The notes under the pieces were generated by a model, which was given only the letters and a program-made list of their open reading frames with translations, did no database searches and was not told where the DNA came from. A stretch of 64,000 nt of DNA from Larix kaempferi (lineage: Eukaryota; Streptophyta; Pinopsida; Pinales; Pinaceae), in contig BSBM01000712.1 of the NCBI GenBank assembly GCA_027924585.1, positions 1,126,001-1,190,000 of the forward strand, written 5' to 3'. Positions 11,852-22,424 of this stretch are shown here, one piece after another (the stretch's first letter is position 1; every line of letters starts with the position of its first letter). A program made the position numbers and the translations under genes.

Positions 11852-11981
11852 TAATTTTAAAAATTAAAAATAATTAACATAAATTCATAAAATATAAAAT
11901 ATTTCAGTATAATAATAATTTTAAAAATTAAAAATAATTAACATAAATTCATAAAATATAAAATATTTCAGTATAATAATA
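11852..11981. repeat. Tandem duplication, 2 x 65 bp
   Basis: AATTTTAAAAATTAAAAATA starts at 11,852 and 11,917. The two AT-rich 65 bp units are essentially identical. Confidence 0.85.
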
Positions 11982-13199
11982 ATTTAATTTAGTTTATTAT
12001 AATTTGAGTATAATAATAATTTAGTTTATTATAATTTTTAATTTTATCTTTATAAGTAAAAAAACAGTGTTGAAATTTGAGGGTTTTGAAAAGTATCTAA
12101 CCTATCAATTTCTCTTTATTGATGTACTTTATGAACTCATCCTTGTATAATGTTTAATCTTCTCTTTATTTTATCAATTTAATATAATTAAATAAAAGTT
12201 ATTGTATAGAAGAAAGCAATAAAGTAAAGAGAGATTTAAAATTTAAAATTAATTTATTAACAAAACACTGTGGAAAAAAAAATTAATTTCAAATATTGGG
12301 GTTCTACTATTTGTGGAAGAGAGCAAAGTGTGTTTTATTTGAGAAGGAAGAGATTTTAAATTTCAAAATTCATTTTAAAAAATTATTTCCAAGTAAATTT
12401 TATATGATTTTTTTTTTTTAATGAATGAGTGATTAATTTTTGTAATTAATTTAAAAATTTTTACTTTCAATTTTAATGTCTTTAAGAAACATACAGTAAT
12501 TCATATTATCTAAATTGAAAGAATTGTAAATAATTTAGGCACTCCAATTTCTAAATTAAATATGGAATAGAGTAGATCAAAATTGTAACTGTAAGTACAA
12601 ACCAACTATTCATGAGTTTAGATAATAATGATTGTGATTAAGTTTGGCATGACAACATTAAGAAGCGTTTACTAGGAACAATTTTTTGAACTAGAAAGTA
12701 CCAACAATTTTATTTCAATTCATGTATTTTTATTTGGGGGTGGGTACACAAACATGCTCCCCAAATCCATTGCAACAAGGATGTCCTAGTGGGAATAAAA
12801 CGCAGGCACGCGCGCACCTAAGGAATCGCACACGTGCTGTTAGGTTTGGTACCGAACCGAGGCATGTGCATGATGCTACGTGTGCACATTTTTAGTGCAC
12901 ACACACACTTGTTAAGAAAAATAAAATAAAAAGAGGGCAGAACACATTCCATTTCTTCCAATCTGTCAAGCCTCACTCACCCGACGCGTACGCGGAGCAA
13001 GATGCCGTTACATTCACCTATTTCACTCAGAAACTCCCTCAATCCATCCATCAAGTGATCATCAATTGCATTGTATTGGATAGGTAAGATCATTGATTTT
13101 TGTCATTTTATTGATTTTTTTTGTTTATTAAATTTTTAATAATTCCCAAATTAGTAAAATAATTGAGGAATTTTCAATTGCAAAGTCTAAACCTATACA
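11982..13199. other. AT-rich spacer with a GC-richer patch
   Basis: No gene supported. At 12,790-13,010 the composition becomes GC-richer (GCACGCGCGC, CACGTG-like and GACGCGTACGC motifs), followed by a possible splice donor GGTAAGAT near 13,082. This could be the 5' untranslated region of the gene whose exon begins at 13,200; that is inference. Confidence 0.35.
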
Positions 13200-13428
13200 A
13201 TGAATGAAAAAAATGTTAACATGGAGTCCGGTGGAACACAAGAAAACAAAAATCTTGGAACCATTGAAAACCCTCAACAAAACCAAACTGCTTAAGAAAA
13301 TCAAAACCCCCAACAAAATTTCGACCAAGATGACTTGAACCATTACGCAAATTAAATGAGAGTGCACACTCAAGAACTAAGAAACACAAGGGAACCATCT
13401 CGAGTGTCCCTTGAAATCCTATAGGAGG
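13200..13428 (+). pseudogene. Putative exon of a degenerate transposase-like gene
   Basis: From ATG 13,200 one frame reads a Gln/Asn-rich N-terminus (GTQENKNLGTIENPQQN), then DLNHYAN, MRVHTQELRNTREPSRVSLEIL, and reaches a splice-donor-like GAG|GTGAGT at 13,428/13,429. Three stops interrupt it (TAA, TAA, TAG), each directly in a Gln-rich context. The family is not recognised. Because a hAT-like fragment lies downstream on the same strand (16.9 kb and 39.5-40.2 kb), this may be its N-terminal exon, but no connecting sequence proves it. Confidence 0.35.
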
Positions 13429-14653
13429 TGAGTTTCGACGGGCCATAAAAAATGACCGTTGAACGGATCGACTGGCTGTTGACTCCGTTGGAATCAGGAC
13501 ATCAGAATAATGCGAGGGGTGCCTCCCTCACGTGCGTCCATGGCCTGAGTCTCTCCCGGTTTCACTATTTCATTAACTAGGGTTTGGGTCAGTTAGAGGC
13601 ATTGGAATTTTTGCACAATGCAATGCAATTTCATACTCTTGGATATTGTTGGAGAGATTGCTCTTGTGTGATGCTATGGATTGCACTATGCATATATGGT
13701 TTCTTTTGTATGATTGTTCAAGAGTCTATATATTGGCATGTGATATGCATAATATGCTTCGATATGTGCTCATATATGACAAAATGCAATAACCTATTTG
13801 AAGAAATAAACTTTTCTAATTTCCATTCTCTTCTCATTGGCTTTTGCAATGTTCATTCTCTTTTTTATAATAAAAAAGAGTTAGATCAAAGAACACTTCG
13901 TAGCAATCATTTTGAAAATTCTTCCACTTACATGTGAAAATTTTAAGACCAAATATTGAATGTCACATTTAATTCCACAAATATGTATTTCAAGTAGTTT
14001 TTTACTAGGTGGCTCCAAAAGACATTTATAAGAAGCAATTCAACAGGCACGATGATAGCAGTGCATCACTTGGGTACAATTGAGCTCGATTAGCTCTATT
14101 GAGACCAACAGTAGCGGATCATCAAGTAAGGTAATTAGAATTAGGGTTAGGGTGAGACATATTCAAACTTATAAATGCAATTGTGTTAAAATTTGATGTG
14201 AGGACAAAGGAAACCATAGCAATAGTTGCATACATGTTCTTCTTCTTGAAGGTAATATAGTTGCATACATGTTCTTCTTCTTGAAGGTAATATAGTTGCA
14301 TACATGTTCTCCTAATGAAGTATGTATCAACACTTGGGATTCAAATAACCCTAAGGCATGTCCTGCATGGTATTTTAAAGCTCCTTTATTGCCCTTGATC
14401 GCTATAAATTTTGTGCATTTAGGGAATAACTCCTAAGTTTACTACATTTACCATGTATCGATTCATGACTTGTATACGAGGCTTAAAAATTCTCACTGGT
14501 TAACCTAACCCTCTTATATTCCCACATAGAGAAACAAAATGGACAACATAAACAAGATGCACATATACAAATATCTACACATACACACACACATAAGATC
14601 ATGCACATACACAATAAACAAACCCTAGATTGCAGAAGGCCATCCCAATCTTT

Positions 14654-16082
14654 CTCAAGGGGTTCATTTATGATCCGAAGGCACTTGGGCGAGCATGGTC
14701 ATCCTGAACACATCCACGATGGCCATATGCACATGTGGGAATTGACAGAACCTAGTTCCACTCTCCGATTTGGGTTCCGTGACCCCAAAGCAAATCCTCA
14801 AAGTCTCCCTGAATGACCATGGGATTGCTGGAAAAAATACTTGTAGCACCAAAACCATGACTCCTATCACTAATTCATCGATTCAAATGGATTCAGGACA
14901 TCGGGTTTCAGCTAGCCCCCCCCCACACCGTGCCTCCAAATCCTAAAAATGGTGCTATTGTGCCATCTCTGAAACTAGGGTTTTGCTTAGTGAAGACCAT
15001 GGGAATCTTGCTCAAGGGGTTCATTTATGATTTGAATGCTCCTGGGTGTGCATGGCCATCGTGAAAATTTCCAAAAAGGCCATATGCAGGTGTGGGAGCT
15101 GAGAGAACCCAATTCCACTCGCTGGTTTGGGTTCCATGCCCCCAGAGCAAATCCTCAAAGTGTCCTTGAATGGCCACAGGGTGCCTGACCAAAATGCCTA
15201 TAGCACCAAAGTCGTGACTCCAATCATGAAACCGTCAATTACGGTGGATTCGGGATGCCGGTTTGTAGCTAGGGAACCCCCCACACCATGCCTTGAATGC
15301 CCGAAAATAGTGATATTGTGCCATCTCCAGAACTAGTGTTTTTCTCAGTGAAGGCCATTCCAATTTTTCTCAAGGGGGTCAATTCACATCCAAAGGCTCC
15401 CGGGCGTGCCTGGCCATCGTGAACACATCCAAAATGGCCATGTGCATGTGTTGGATATGACGGAATCCAAATCCGATCGCTGTTTTGGGTTTCGTTCCCC
15501 TGGAGCAAATCCTCAAAGTGTCCCTAAATGGCCACAGGGTGCCTGACCAAAACGCCCATAGCACCAGACCTGAGACTCTAATCACGAATCCGTCGATTCT
15601 GGTGGATTCAAGACGCTGGGTTCTAGGTGGGGGTCCCCCCAAACCGTGCCTCGAACACCCAGAAACAACGCTATTGTGCCATATATGGAACTAGGGTTTT
15701 GCTCAGTGAAAGCCATTCCAATTTTGCTCAAGGGGGTCAATTCTAATCCGAAGTCTCCTAGGAATCGTGGCCATCGTGAATATGTCCACAATGTCCATGT
15801 GCACATGTGGGAGATTACGGAAACCAACTGTGATCGCAGGTTTGGGTTCCGTGCCCCCCAAAGCAAATCTTCAAAGTGTCCCTGAATGGCCACATGGTGC
15901 CTAACCAAATGCCCGTAGCACCAAAAAAATGACTTCGATCACGAAGCTGTCAATTCCGGTGGATTCAAGACACTGGGTTATAGCTGGGGGACACCCCATA
16001 GCATGTCTCAAATGCTCGAAAACAGTGCTATTGTGCCATCTCTAGAACTAGGGTTTTTCTCATTGAAGGCCATTCCAATTTT
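14654..16082. repeat. ~357 bp tandem array, about four units (copy 1)
   Basis: The landmark CTCAAGG recurs at 14,654, 15,011, 15,369 and 15,727, with a decayed version near 16,082, giving spacings of 357, 358, 358 and ~355 bp. Every unit carries the same blocks in order: GGCCATCGTGAACA, GGTTTGGGTTCCGTGCCCCC, CCTCAAAGTGTCCCTGAATG, GTAGCACCAAA, GTGCTATTGTGCCATCTC, GGAACTAGGGTTTT. Units are diverged, so the array is old. Frames open in it are not conserved between units, so I treat it as non-coding satellite-like DNA. Confidence 0.85.
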
Positions 16083-16099
16083 TCAAAAGGGGGTCAATA

Positions 16100-16570
16100 A
16101 GCTAGATTAGGTCTTTGGGGCTAGGTTACATCTCTAGGGCTAGATAAGTATTTTAGATTAGGTCTCCATGGTTGTAGGTCCACATTAGGCTTTCCAGGGC
16201 TGGATTTGTTTTTGTTTGGTTTCTAAGGCTAGATCAAGGTCTATAAGCTTGATTAGGATCTATAGGGATAGATTAGGTCTCCTGGGCTAGGTTACATCTC
16301 TAGGGATAGATAAGTATTATAGATTAGGTCTCTAGGGTTGTATGTCCACATTAGGATTTCTAGGGCTAGATTTGTTTTTGTCTGGTTGCTAGGGCTAGAT
16401 CAGGGTCTATAAGCTAGATTAGGTCTCCAGGGCTAGGTTGCATCTCTAGGGCTAGATAAGTATTCTAGATTAGGTCTCCAATGTTGTAGGTCCACATTAG
16501 GAGTTCTAGGGATACATTTTTTTTTGTCTAGTTTCTAGGGCTATATCAGGGTATTTAAGCTACATTAGGT
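16100..16570. repeat. ~146-166 bp tandem array (copy 1)
   Basis: GTCCACATTAG recurs at 16,179, 16,344 and 16,490. Units are built from CTAGGGCTAGAT, AGATTAGGTCTC and AGATAAGTATT blocks. The spacing pattern (165, 146) is repeated in copy 2 at 38.8-39.1 kb. Confidence 0.8.
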
Positions 16571-16619
16571 TTTATTTCTTAGAGGGAACATGTAGATCTA
16601 GCTTCCAACCCATATAGTG

Positions 16620-17080
16620 TGATTATGAGATATTTCAGTTTGTTAGTATTTCCTCTTGTGATCAAGGTGAATGTCAACATTATCGATCTAGTGGCTTAGG
16701 AGCATGTAGGGGTGATTGTATTGCCCAAGATATTTATATCATTTGTTTCTTCCATCCATGATACTTCCAATTATATAGCGGAAGAGAGGTGTGATGATGA
16801 GATTGACTTCATCCATGCACATTCTACTTATTCATTAGAGAGGTATGATGCCTTGATGGAGGACGTTGTTGAGGGTTATTCAAGAGTCATAGATAATGTG
16901 AGTATAGAGCCATGGATTATCCTGCGAATGGTTTGAGATGGATTGTATAAACCATTGAAGAAGTAGGTGTTTATTCTTGTGTACAAATCATCACGAACAA
17001 AGCACCTATTTGCAAGGTTGTTGGCATGATTGTGAAAGCTAAATATCGACAGGTATGCTCATTTTGGACACCGTTCCTTT
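16620..17080 (+). pseudogene. hAT-like transposase fragment (DUF659-like), copy 1
   Basis: The frame from 16,912 reads TIEEVGVYSCVQIITNKAP then ICKVVGMIVKAKYRQ. This resembles the DUF659 region of plant hAT transposases, where a valine/isoleucine-rich strand is followed by T-D-N-A and a conserved Cys-Lys-x-x-G. The usual Asp of TDNA is Lys here (TNKA). A TAA (16,948) and loss of frame relative to the ORF at 16,712-16,936 mark it as dead. An AG|GTATGC donor follows AKYRQ. A near-identical second copy lies at 39.5 kb. Confidence 0.5.
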
Positions 17081-18767
17081 CTAATTTGATCATTGTTTGA
17101 ATTTATCACAAGATTCATGATTCATCTAGGTGGCTTTGACTCATTTGAGTTGTTAGTGTTGTAGAGTCATTTATACATGCTCTATTGAATGTCACATTTA
17201 ATTCCACAAATATTGAATGTCACATTTAATTCCACAAATATGTATTTCAAGTAGCTTTTTACTTGGTGGCTCCAAAAGACATTTATAAGAAGCAATTCAA
17301 CAGGCACGATGATAGCAGTGCATCACTTGGGTACAATTGAGCTCTATTAGCTCTATTGAGACCAACAGTAGTGGATCATCAAGTAAGGTAATTAGAATTA
17401 GGGTTAGGGTGAGGCATATTCAAACTTATAAATGCAATTGTGTTAAAATTTGATGTGAGGACAAAGGAAACCATAGAAATAGTGTTCTTCTTCTTGAAGG
17501 TAATATAGTTGCATACATGTTATCCTAATGAAGTATGTATCAACACTCGGGAGTCAAAGAACCCTAAGACATGTCCTACATGGTATTTTAAAGCTCCTTT
17601 ATTGCCCTTGATCGCTATAAAGTTTGTGCATTTAGGGAATAACTCCTAAGTTTACTACATTTACCATGTATTGATTCATGACTTGTATACGGGGCTTAAA
17701 AATTCTCATTGGTTAACCTAATCCTCTTATATTCCCACATAGAGAAAAAAAATGGACAACATAAACAAGATGCACATATACAAATATCTACACATACATA
17801 CAAACATAAGATCATGCACATACACAATAAACAAACCCTAGATTGCAGAAGGCCATCCCAATCTTTCTCAAGGGGGTCATTTATGATCCGAAGGCTCTTG
17901 GGCGAGCGTGGTCATCCTGAACACATCCACGATGGCCATATGTACGTGTGGGAATTGACAGAACCTCGTTCTGCTCTCCGATTTGGGTTTCGTGCCCCCA
18001 GAGCAAATCCTCAAAGTCTCCCTGAATGACCACGGGATTGCTGGAAAAAATACCTGTAGCACCAAAACCATGACTCCTATCACTAATCCTTCGATTCAAA
18101 TGGATTCAGGACATCGGGTTTCAGCTAGCTCCCCCACACACCATGCCTCCAAATCCTGAAAATGGTGCTATTGTGCCATCCAAAACTAGGGTTTTGCTCA
18201 GTGAAGACCATGGGAATCTTGCTCAAGGGGTTCATTTATGATTTGAATCTCCTGGGTGTGTGTGGCCATCGTGAAAAATTCCAAAAAGGCCATATGCAGG
18301 TGTGGGAGCTGAAAGAACCCAATTCCACTCGCTGGTTTGGGTTCCATGCCCCCGCAACAAATCCTCAAAGTGTCCTTGAATGGCCACAGGGTGCCTGACC
18401 AAAATGCCTGTAGCACCAAAGTCATGACTCCAATCATGAAACCGTCAATTACGGTGGATTCGAGATGCCGTTTTGTAGCTACGGGACCCCCCATACCGTG
18501 CCTCGAATGCCCGGAAATAGTGCTATTGTGCCATCTCCAGAACTAGGGTTTTTCTCAATGAAGGCCATTCCAATTTTTCTCAAAGGGGTCAATTATCATC
18601 CGAAGGCTCTTGGGCGTGCCTGGCCATCGTGAACACATCCAAAATGGCCATCAGCATGTGTGGTATATGACAAAATCCAAATCTGCTCGTTGTTTTGGGT
18701 TTCGTTTCCCTGGAGCAAATCCTCAAAGTGTCCCTAAATGGCCACGGGGTGCCTGACCAAAACGCCC

Positions 18768-20229
18768 TGTTGGAGCCTAGGCCACAGCTATAGTAAAGCT
18801 GCGAATTTTGAGGAAAAAGAATAAGTGTTGAAGGGAAAGAATGCTAATTTTGAGTAAAAACACCAATTTTGGGCAGAAGTGAATAGTGCGCAGTACGACG
18901 CCAGATGGACGAGCTCAGCGCAGATTATGGGCTGGAAATCGCAGAGCTCGCGCGCACACGTCAAAGGAGAGTGAATGTGGCCGAGTAGAAAGCTCAGCTA
19001 CCACAATAAATGAAGCGATGGAATAGAGGGCTCAGCTACCCTCATTTAAGGCTAAGTACAGAAGTTATGGTTGCTCTGACCAAGGAAGAGCAACAGACTA
19101 AAGCATTGAAGGCGAAGGACAAGGAGCAGTGAACGATGAAGCTACGCCCATACCTGCAATCTGCGCGAAAAATCACGGAGTCTACAGGAAGCGGCGACAT
19201 GACTGCAAGTGGCGCCTACAGTACACCTAGCCATGTCCGCGGTTAGGGGTTTTGGGGATTACTGCTAGGAAAGGCCCACAGTTTTGTAAAGGTGCGACCT
19301 TCAGGGCCACCTATATATATGTGTAATTGTAAAGGGAAGAAGGTTAGATGTTGGATGAATTAGAGAGAGTAGAGGTTAGATGTTGGATAAATTAGAGAGT
19401 AGAGGTTAGATGTTAGATGAGTTAGAGAGGTGATAGCTGTAGAGCTATTCACTGAGTTGCAGATAGTCTCAGTTGAAGTCTGAGTCATTGTAATCTCTAT
19501 AGAAGAAGAGAGTATATCTAGGAGAAGGGCTCCCAGCTATGTGCGTGGAGTTTCCCGAAAAAGATCTAAGACTGCAGTTGTGTGCGCAGCAAGACTGTGT
19601 AATTCCCATTTTGAGATAATATAAGATACAGTTCCCATGAATGTGATTTCCCCGTGGAGGCGAACTACATAATTCTCGTTGTTATGATGCTGTGTTGTGT
19701 GAATGCATGTTTATGTTTTACTATCTGTGTTTACATGAATGTTTCATTGTCTTTATGAATGAGTATATAAAGCAAGTCCTTGAAGCTCCCTTAGAAGTTA
19801 TATTCACGCACTATCGAAGGAGTCGGTAAGAGCACTATTGTCGTGGCACGTAAGGAGTTCGTTGTGCACTGTGGCGTGAGCGCATAAGTAATAGAGCGTG
19901 TAGCGGACGTAGCGGGTAACCGCCTCGTGCGTATGTGCGGAGGTGTCGCGTAGCTAGGCTAAGGCGAGTAAGCTCCAACGCTGTTGCGTTGTATGACCTG
20001 TGAAAGAATCAGACGCTCCGTTCAGAAGTTACTATGGAAGGAAGGAAGAGAGAAGACTGTGGATTCCACACCGCCCTGGTTAAGGAAACCTGATTCCTTA
20101 GCCCCCCATAGCCACTTCGGGTGAGACCTCGGGCTGCTGTGCAGCTCGTTGCCGAAAGGGCCAGTGCGCCAATGGGTGTTTGTTGCTGCACCTCCTGAAA
20201 ACCCGAGTCTGTCCAGAAAGTAGCCAACA
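18768..20229 (+). repeat. 5' LTR of the Gypsy element
   Basis: Starts TGTTGGAGCC directly after CGCCC and ends AGCCAACA just before the primer site. Very similar along its whole length to 30,446-31,907. Contains tandem GAGGTTAGATGTTGGAT-type repeats near 19,340-19,420, inside the probable transcript leader. Confidence 0.9.
19312..19320 (+). promoter_or_regulatory. Putative LTR TATA box
   Basis: TATATATAT about 545 bp into the LTR, in GCCACCTATATATATGTG. The same string occurs at 30,990-30,998 in the 3' LTR. It is the only strong TATA-like motif in the LTR and precedes the leader repeats; function is inferred. Confidence 0.45.
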
Positions 20230-20390
20230 AATGGTTCCATTGCCGGGACCTGTTGCCTTGAGACTGGTTATCCAGGCGACGTGCGAGATTGATGCGCAAC
20301 CTAGAGAAAAAGGGAGCCAACAAATGGTTCCGTTGCCTTGCGACTTGTTGCCTTGAGACTTGCTCAGCCAACAAATGGTTCCGTCGTCGG
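20230..20390 (+). promoter_or_regulatory. Primer binding site region, present in three tandem partial copies
   Basis: TGGTTCCATTGCCGGG begins two bases after the LTR and resembles the complement of the plant tRNA-Asp 3' end (TGGCGCCGTTGCCGGGG), with three mismatches. AGCCAACAAATGGTTCC, which is the LTR terminus plus primer-site start, recurs at about 20,314 and 20,366, and TTGTTGCCTTGAGACT follows two of the three. The downstream copies are closer to each other than to a functional site. Confidence 0.6.
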
Positions 20391-20415
20391 CTTCAACACT
20401 ATTATTTTGAAGGCA

Positions 20416-22424
20416 ATGTGGTGTTGGAATCCTACAGCTAAAGAAATTCAAAAGTGGTTTGATTCAAAGGCTGGAGAGTTCGCTAAACGAGAAAATAGAA
20501 GCTCTAGGCTTCAGACAGAAGACTGGTTGCAGAAGCATATTTATACTGACCTTCATGAAATTTTCTTCGTAACATTTGCACTTGAGTTGCATGCGTGGGT
20601 AGCCAAGCTAGTAGATACTAGACCCACTGTGCATGTTGATCAACCCATCATTTGGATGCCTGAGCTAGTTAGCATTTTGAAACGGGTAGATAATCCTGTG
20701 TGCCGCGCAGTAGACTTTTGGTTGAATAGTCTGCTAGAAGGATTCATTACCGAGTTTGCGGTAGATACCAGAAAGAGCTTCAGCGAAGCTGAGAGGAGCT
20801 TCTTCAAAGCATACAGGGGTAAGTTCTTAAATTCTATAAACCTGTCGATTAAAATTCTCTTATACGAAAAAGGAAAACTATGCATAGCTTCCGATGAATA
20901 GCATAGACAAGTAATGTTCGCAGATTTTGATAGTGATCTTGAAGTTATTGGTTGCACTCGTAGTGGAAAATGGTATAAAGTAGGCCTTGACCAACATTCT
21001 TTTGAGTCTAGCCCAGAAGATAGTCGAGCTCCTAGAGCAAGCCATATAGAGAGATAAGGGAGTGCTCATATCCCTTATCACCCTTTTACACAGCAAAAGC
21101 CAGATGGGGCTCAGCATAACCTCGCAGTAACACCTTCTAGTAGCCTGCACGGTACTTCTAGTACCTCAGTTTCACCTTTGTTTAACCATCCCGGAGGCAG
21201 TGCCACAACACCTCCACGTCAACCTAGCACAAGAAGGATGGGTGATGACATGAAGCTACCAACCTTTAGAGGAACAGGGCTAGAAGAACCTGAGCAGCAC
21301 TGGTTCCTATGTGAAGCCATTTGGACGATTAAGCAAATTAATGATGACGTTGTTAAGCTGGTTCAGTTAGCAACCACACTAAGAGAGAGAGCCTTAACCT
21401 GGTTTATGAAATACTCAGCAACAAAGAATAGGATGCTTGCTGATGTAAGAAATGCTATGATTAGAGAATTCAAGAAACCTAAATCAGAGTCACAGTGCAT
21501 AACCGAGCTCAAAGACATAAAACAGTTACCCACAGAGTCATTATGGGACTTTGACCAGAAGTTCAAAGCCTTGATAGATCAAGTAAGCTTTGAGTTTGCA
21601 CCGCAGCAACATAAGGAATGGTTCATTGCTGCGCTGCTTCCTCACATTATACTTCCTTTGATGCAACAGAATATCACTACACAAGAACAAGCTCTAGAGA
21701 TGGCTATGAAACTAGAAGCTTCACCAATTGCTGGAACAAGCAACGATGTTGCGCAGTTGTAGAACCAGTTAGCAAACCTAACCTTGCAAGTGCATGATAT
21801 TAAGAGAGAAAAGGATGTTAAAGAAGAAGTTTGGTGTACAAAATGTAGAGAACAAGGTCATTCAAAGGACCATTGTCCCGTTTTCATAGAGTATATTGCG
21901 ACTGGAGCACCTAACCCTTTACCACAGGCACAGGGGCCTTGGTGTGAAATCTGTAGAACTAGAGGTCATAGACCACAAGAGTGTCACTTGTTACAGAAAT
22001 ATGTACAAACTCCAAAGAATCTATATTGCAATTTCTGTAAATCAGTAGGCCATGATGAGAACAATTGTAGAGCATATGAACTCATGATAGAAAGAAAACA
22101 TGATGTTTATAGAGTACAGTCAGAACCACAAGGACCCATAGCAGGTCCACAATATGACCAAGCTCGCGAAGGCCGAGGAGGAAATTATAGGGGCCGTGGA
22201 CATGCAACAGGTTTTGGTCGAGGAAGAGGACAGATCACTTGTTATAACTGCGGAGCTCAAGGCCATTATGCAAGGGATTGCCAAAATCCTACAACCATCT
22301 GCAGATACTGTAAATCTTATGATCATATCATTGAAGAATTCCCTCAGTTGATGGCCAAGATGCAAGAAAAGAAGCCACAGGTTAACCAGAATATTCAGTT
22401 GATTGGAGCAGAAAAAGGGAACCA
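20416..22424 (+). pseudogene. gag: Gypsy Gag with extra N-terminal region and five zinc-knuckle-like motifs
   Basis: Frame 1 from ATG 20,416 encodes about 668 codons with stops TAG 20,899, TAA 21,055 and TAG 21,760. Residues 1-165 form a region I do not recognise (WNPTAKEIQKWFDSKAG...FFKAYRGKFLN), conserved in the relic at 2.65-3.15 kb. A capsid-like Gag region follows from about residue 280 (LEEPEQHWFLCEAIW...WFMKYSATKNRML). Then come CX2CX4HX4C knuckles starting near residues 474, 510, 538 and 609, and a fifth (CRYCKSYDHIIEEF, near 629) whose last Cys is Phe. Between knuckles three and four lies a Gly/Arg-rich RGRGHATGFGRGRG stretch, typical of RNA binding. Gag would package element RNA. 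The frame is lost at about 22,420 by an apparent one-base deletion. Confidence 0.85.

Larger units (their letters stand above)
13953..17182. repeat. 3.2 kb segmental tandem duplication, copy 1 (uninterrupted)
   Basis: Begins near ATATTGAATGTCACATTTAA (13,953) and ends at TCATTTATACATGCT (about 17,182). The same landmarks, order and sequence recur from 17,209 to 39,798 once two LTR elements are subtracted (about 3,230 against 3,203 bp). Contents: a unique 5' part, the ~357 bp array, the ~146-166 bp array and the hAT-like fragment. It preserves the empty target sites of both elements, near 15,553-15,557 and 15,837-15,841. Confidence 0.85.

Noticed and set aside
13128-13446. Minus-strand ORFs at 13,128-13,446
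   Set aside because: They are antisense to the Gln-rich putative exon on + and show no recognisable domain.
14138-14160. Telomere-like TTAGGGTTAGGG near 14,145 and 17,399
   Set aside because: Only two units, inside the duplicated segment, and plant telomeres are normally TTTAGGG arrays. No interstitial telomere array is present.
14601-18546. Short ORFs in both strands of the 357 bp arrays
   Set aside because: They recur only because the DNA unit recurs; frames and ends are not conserved between units.
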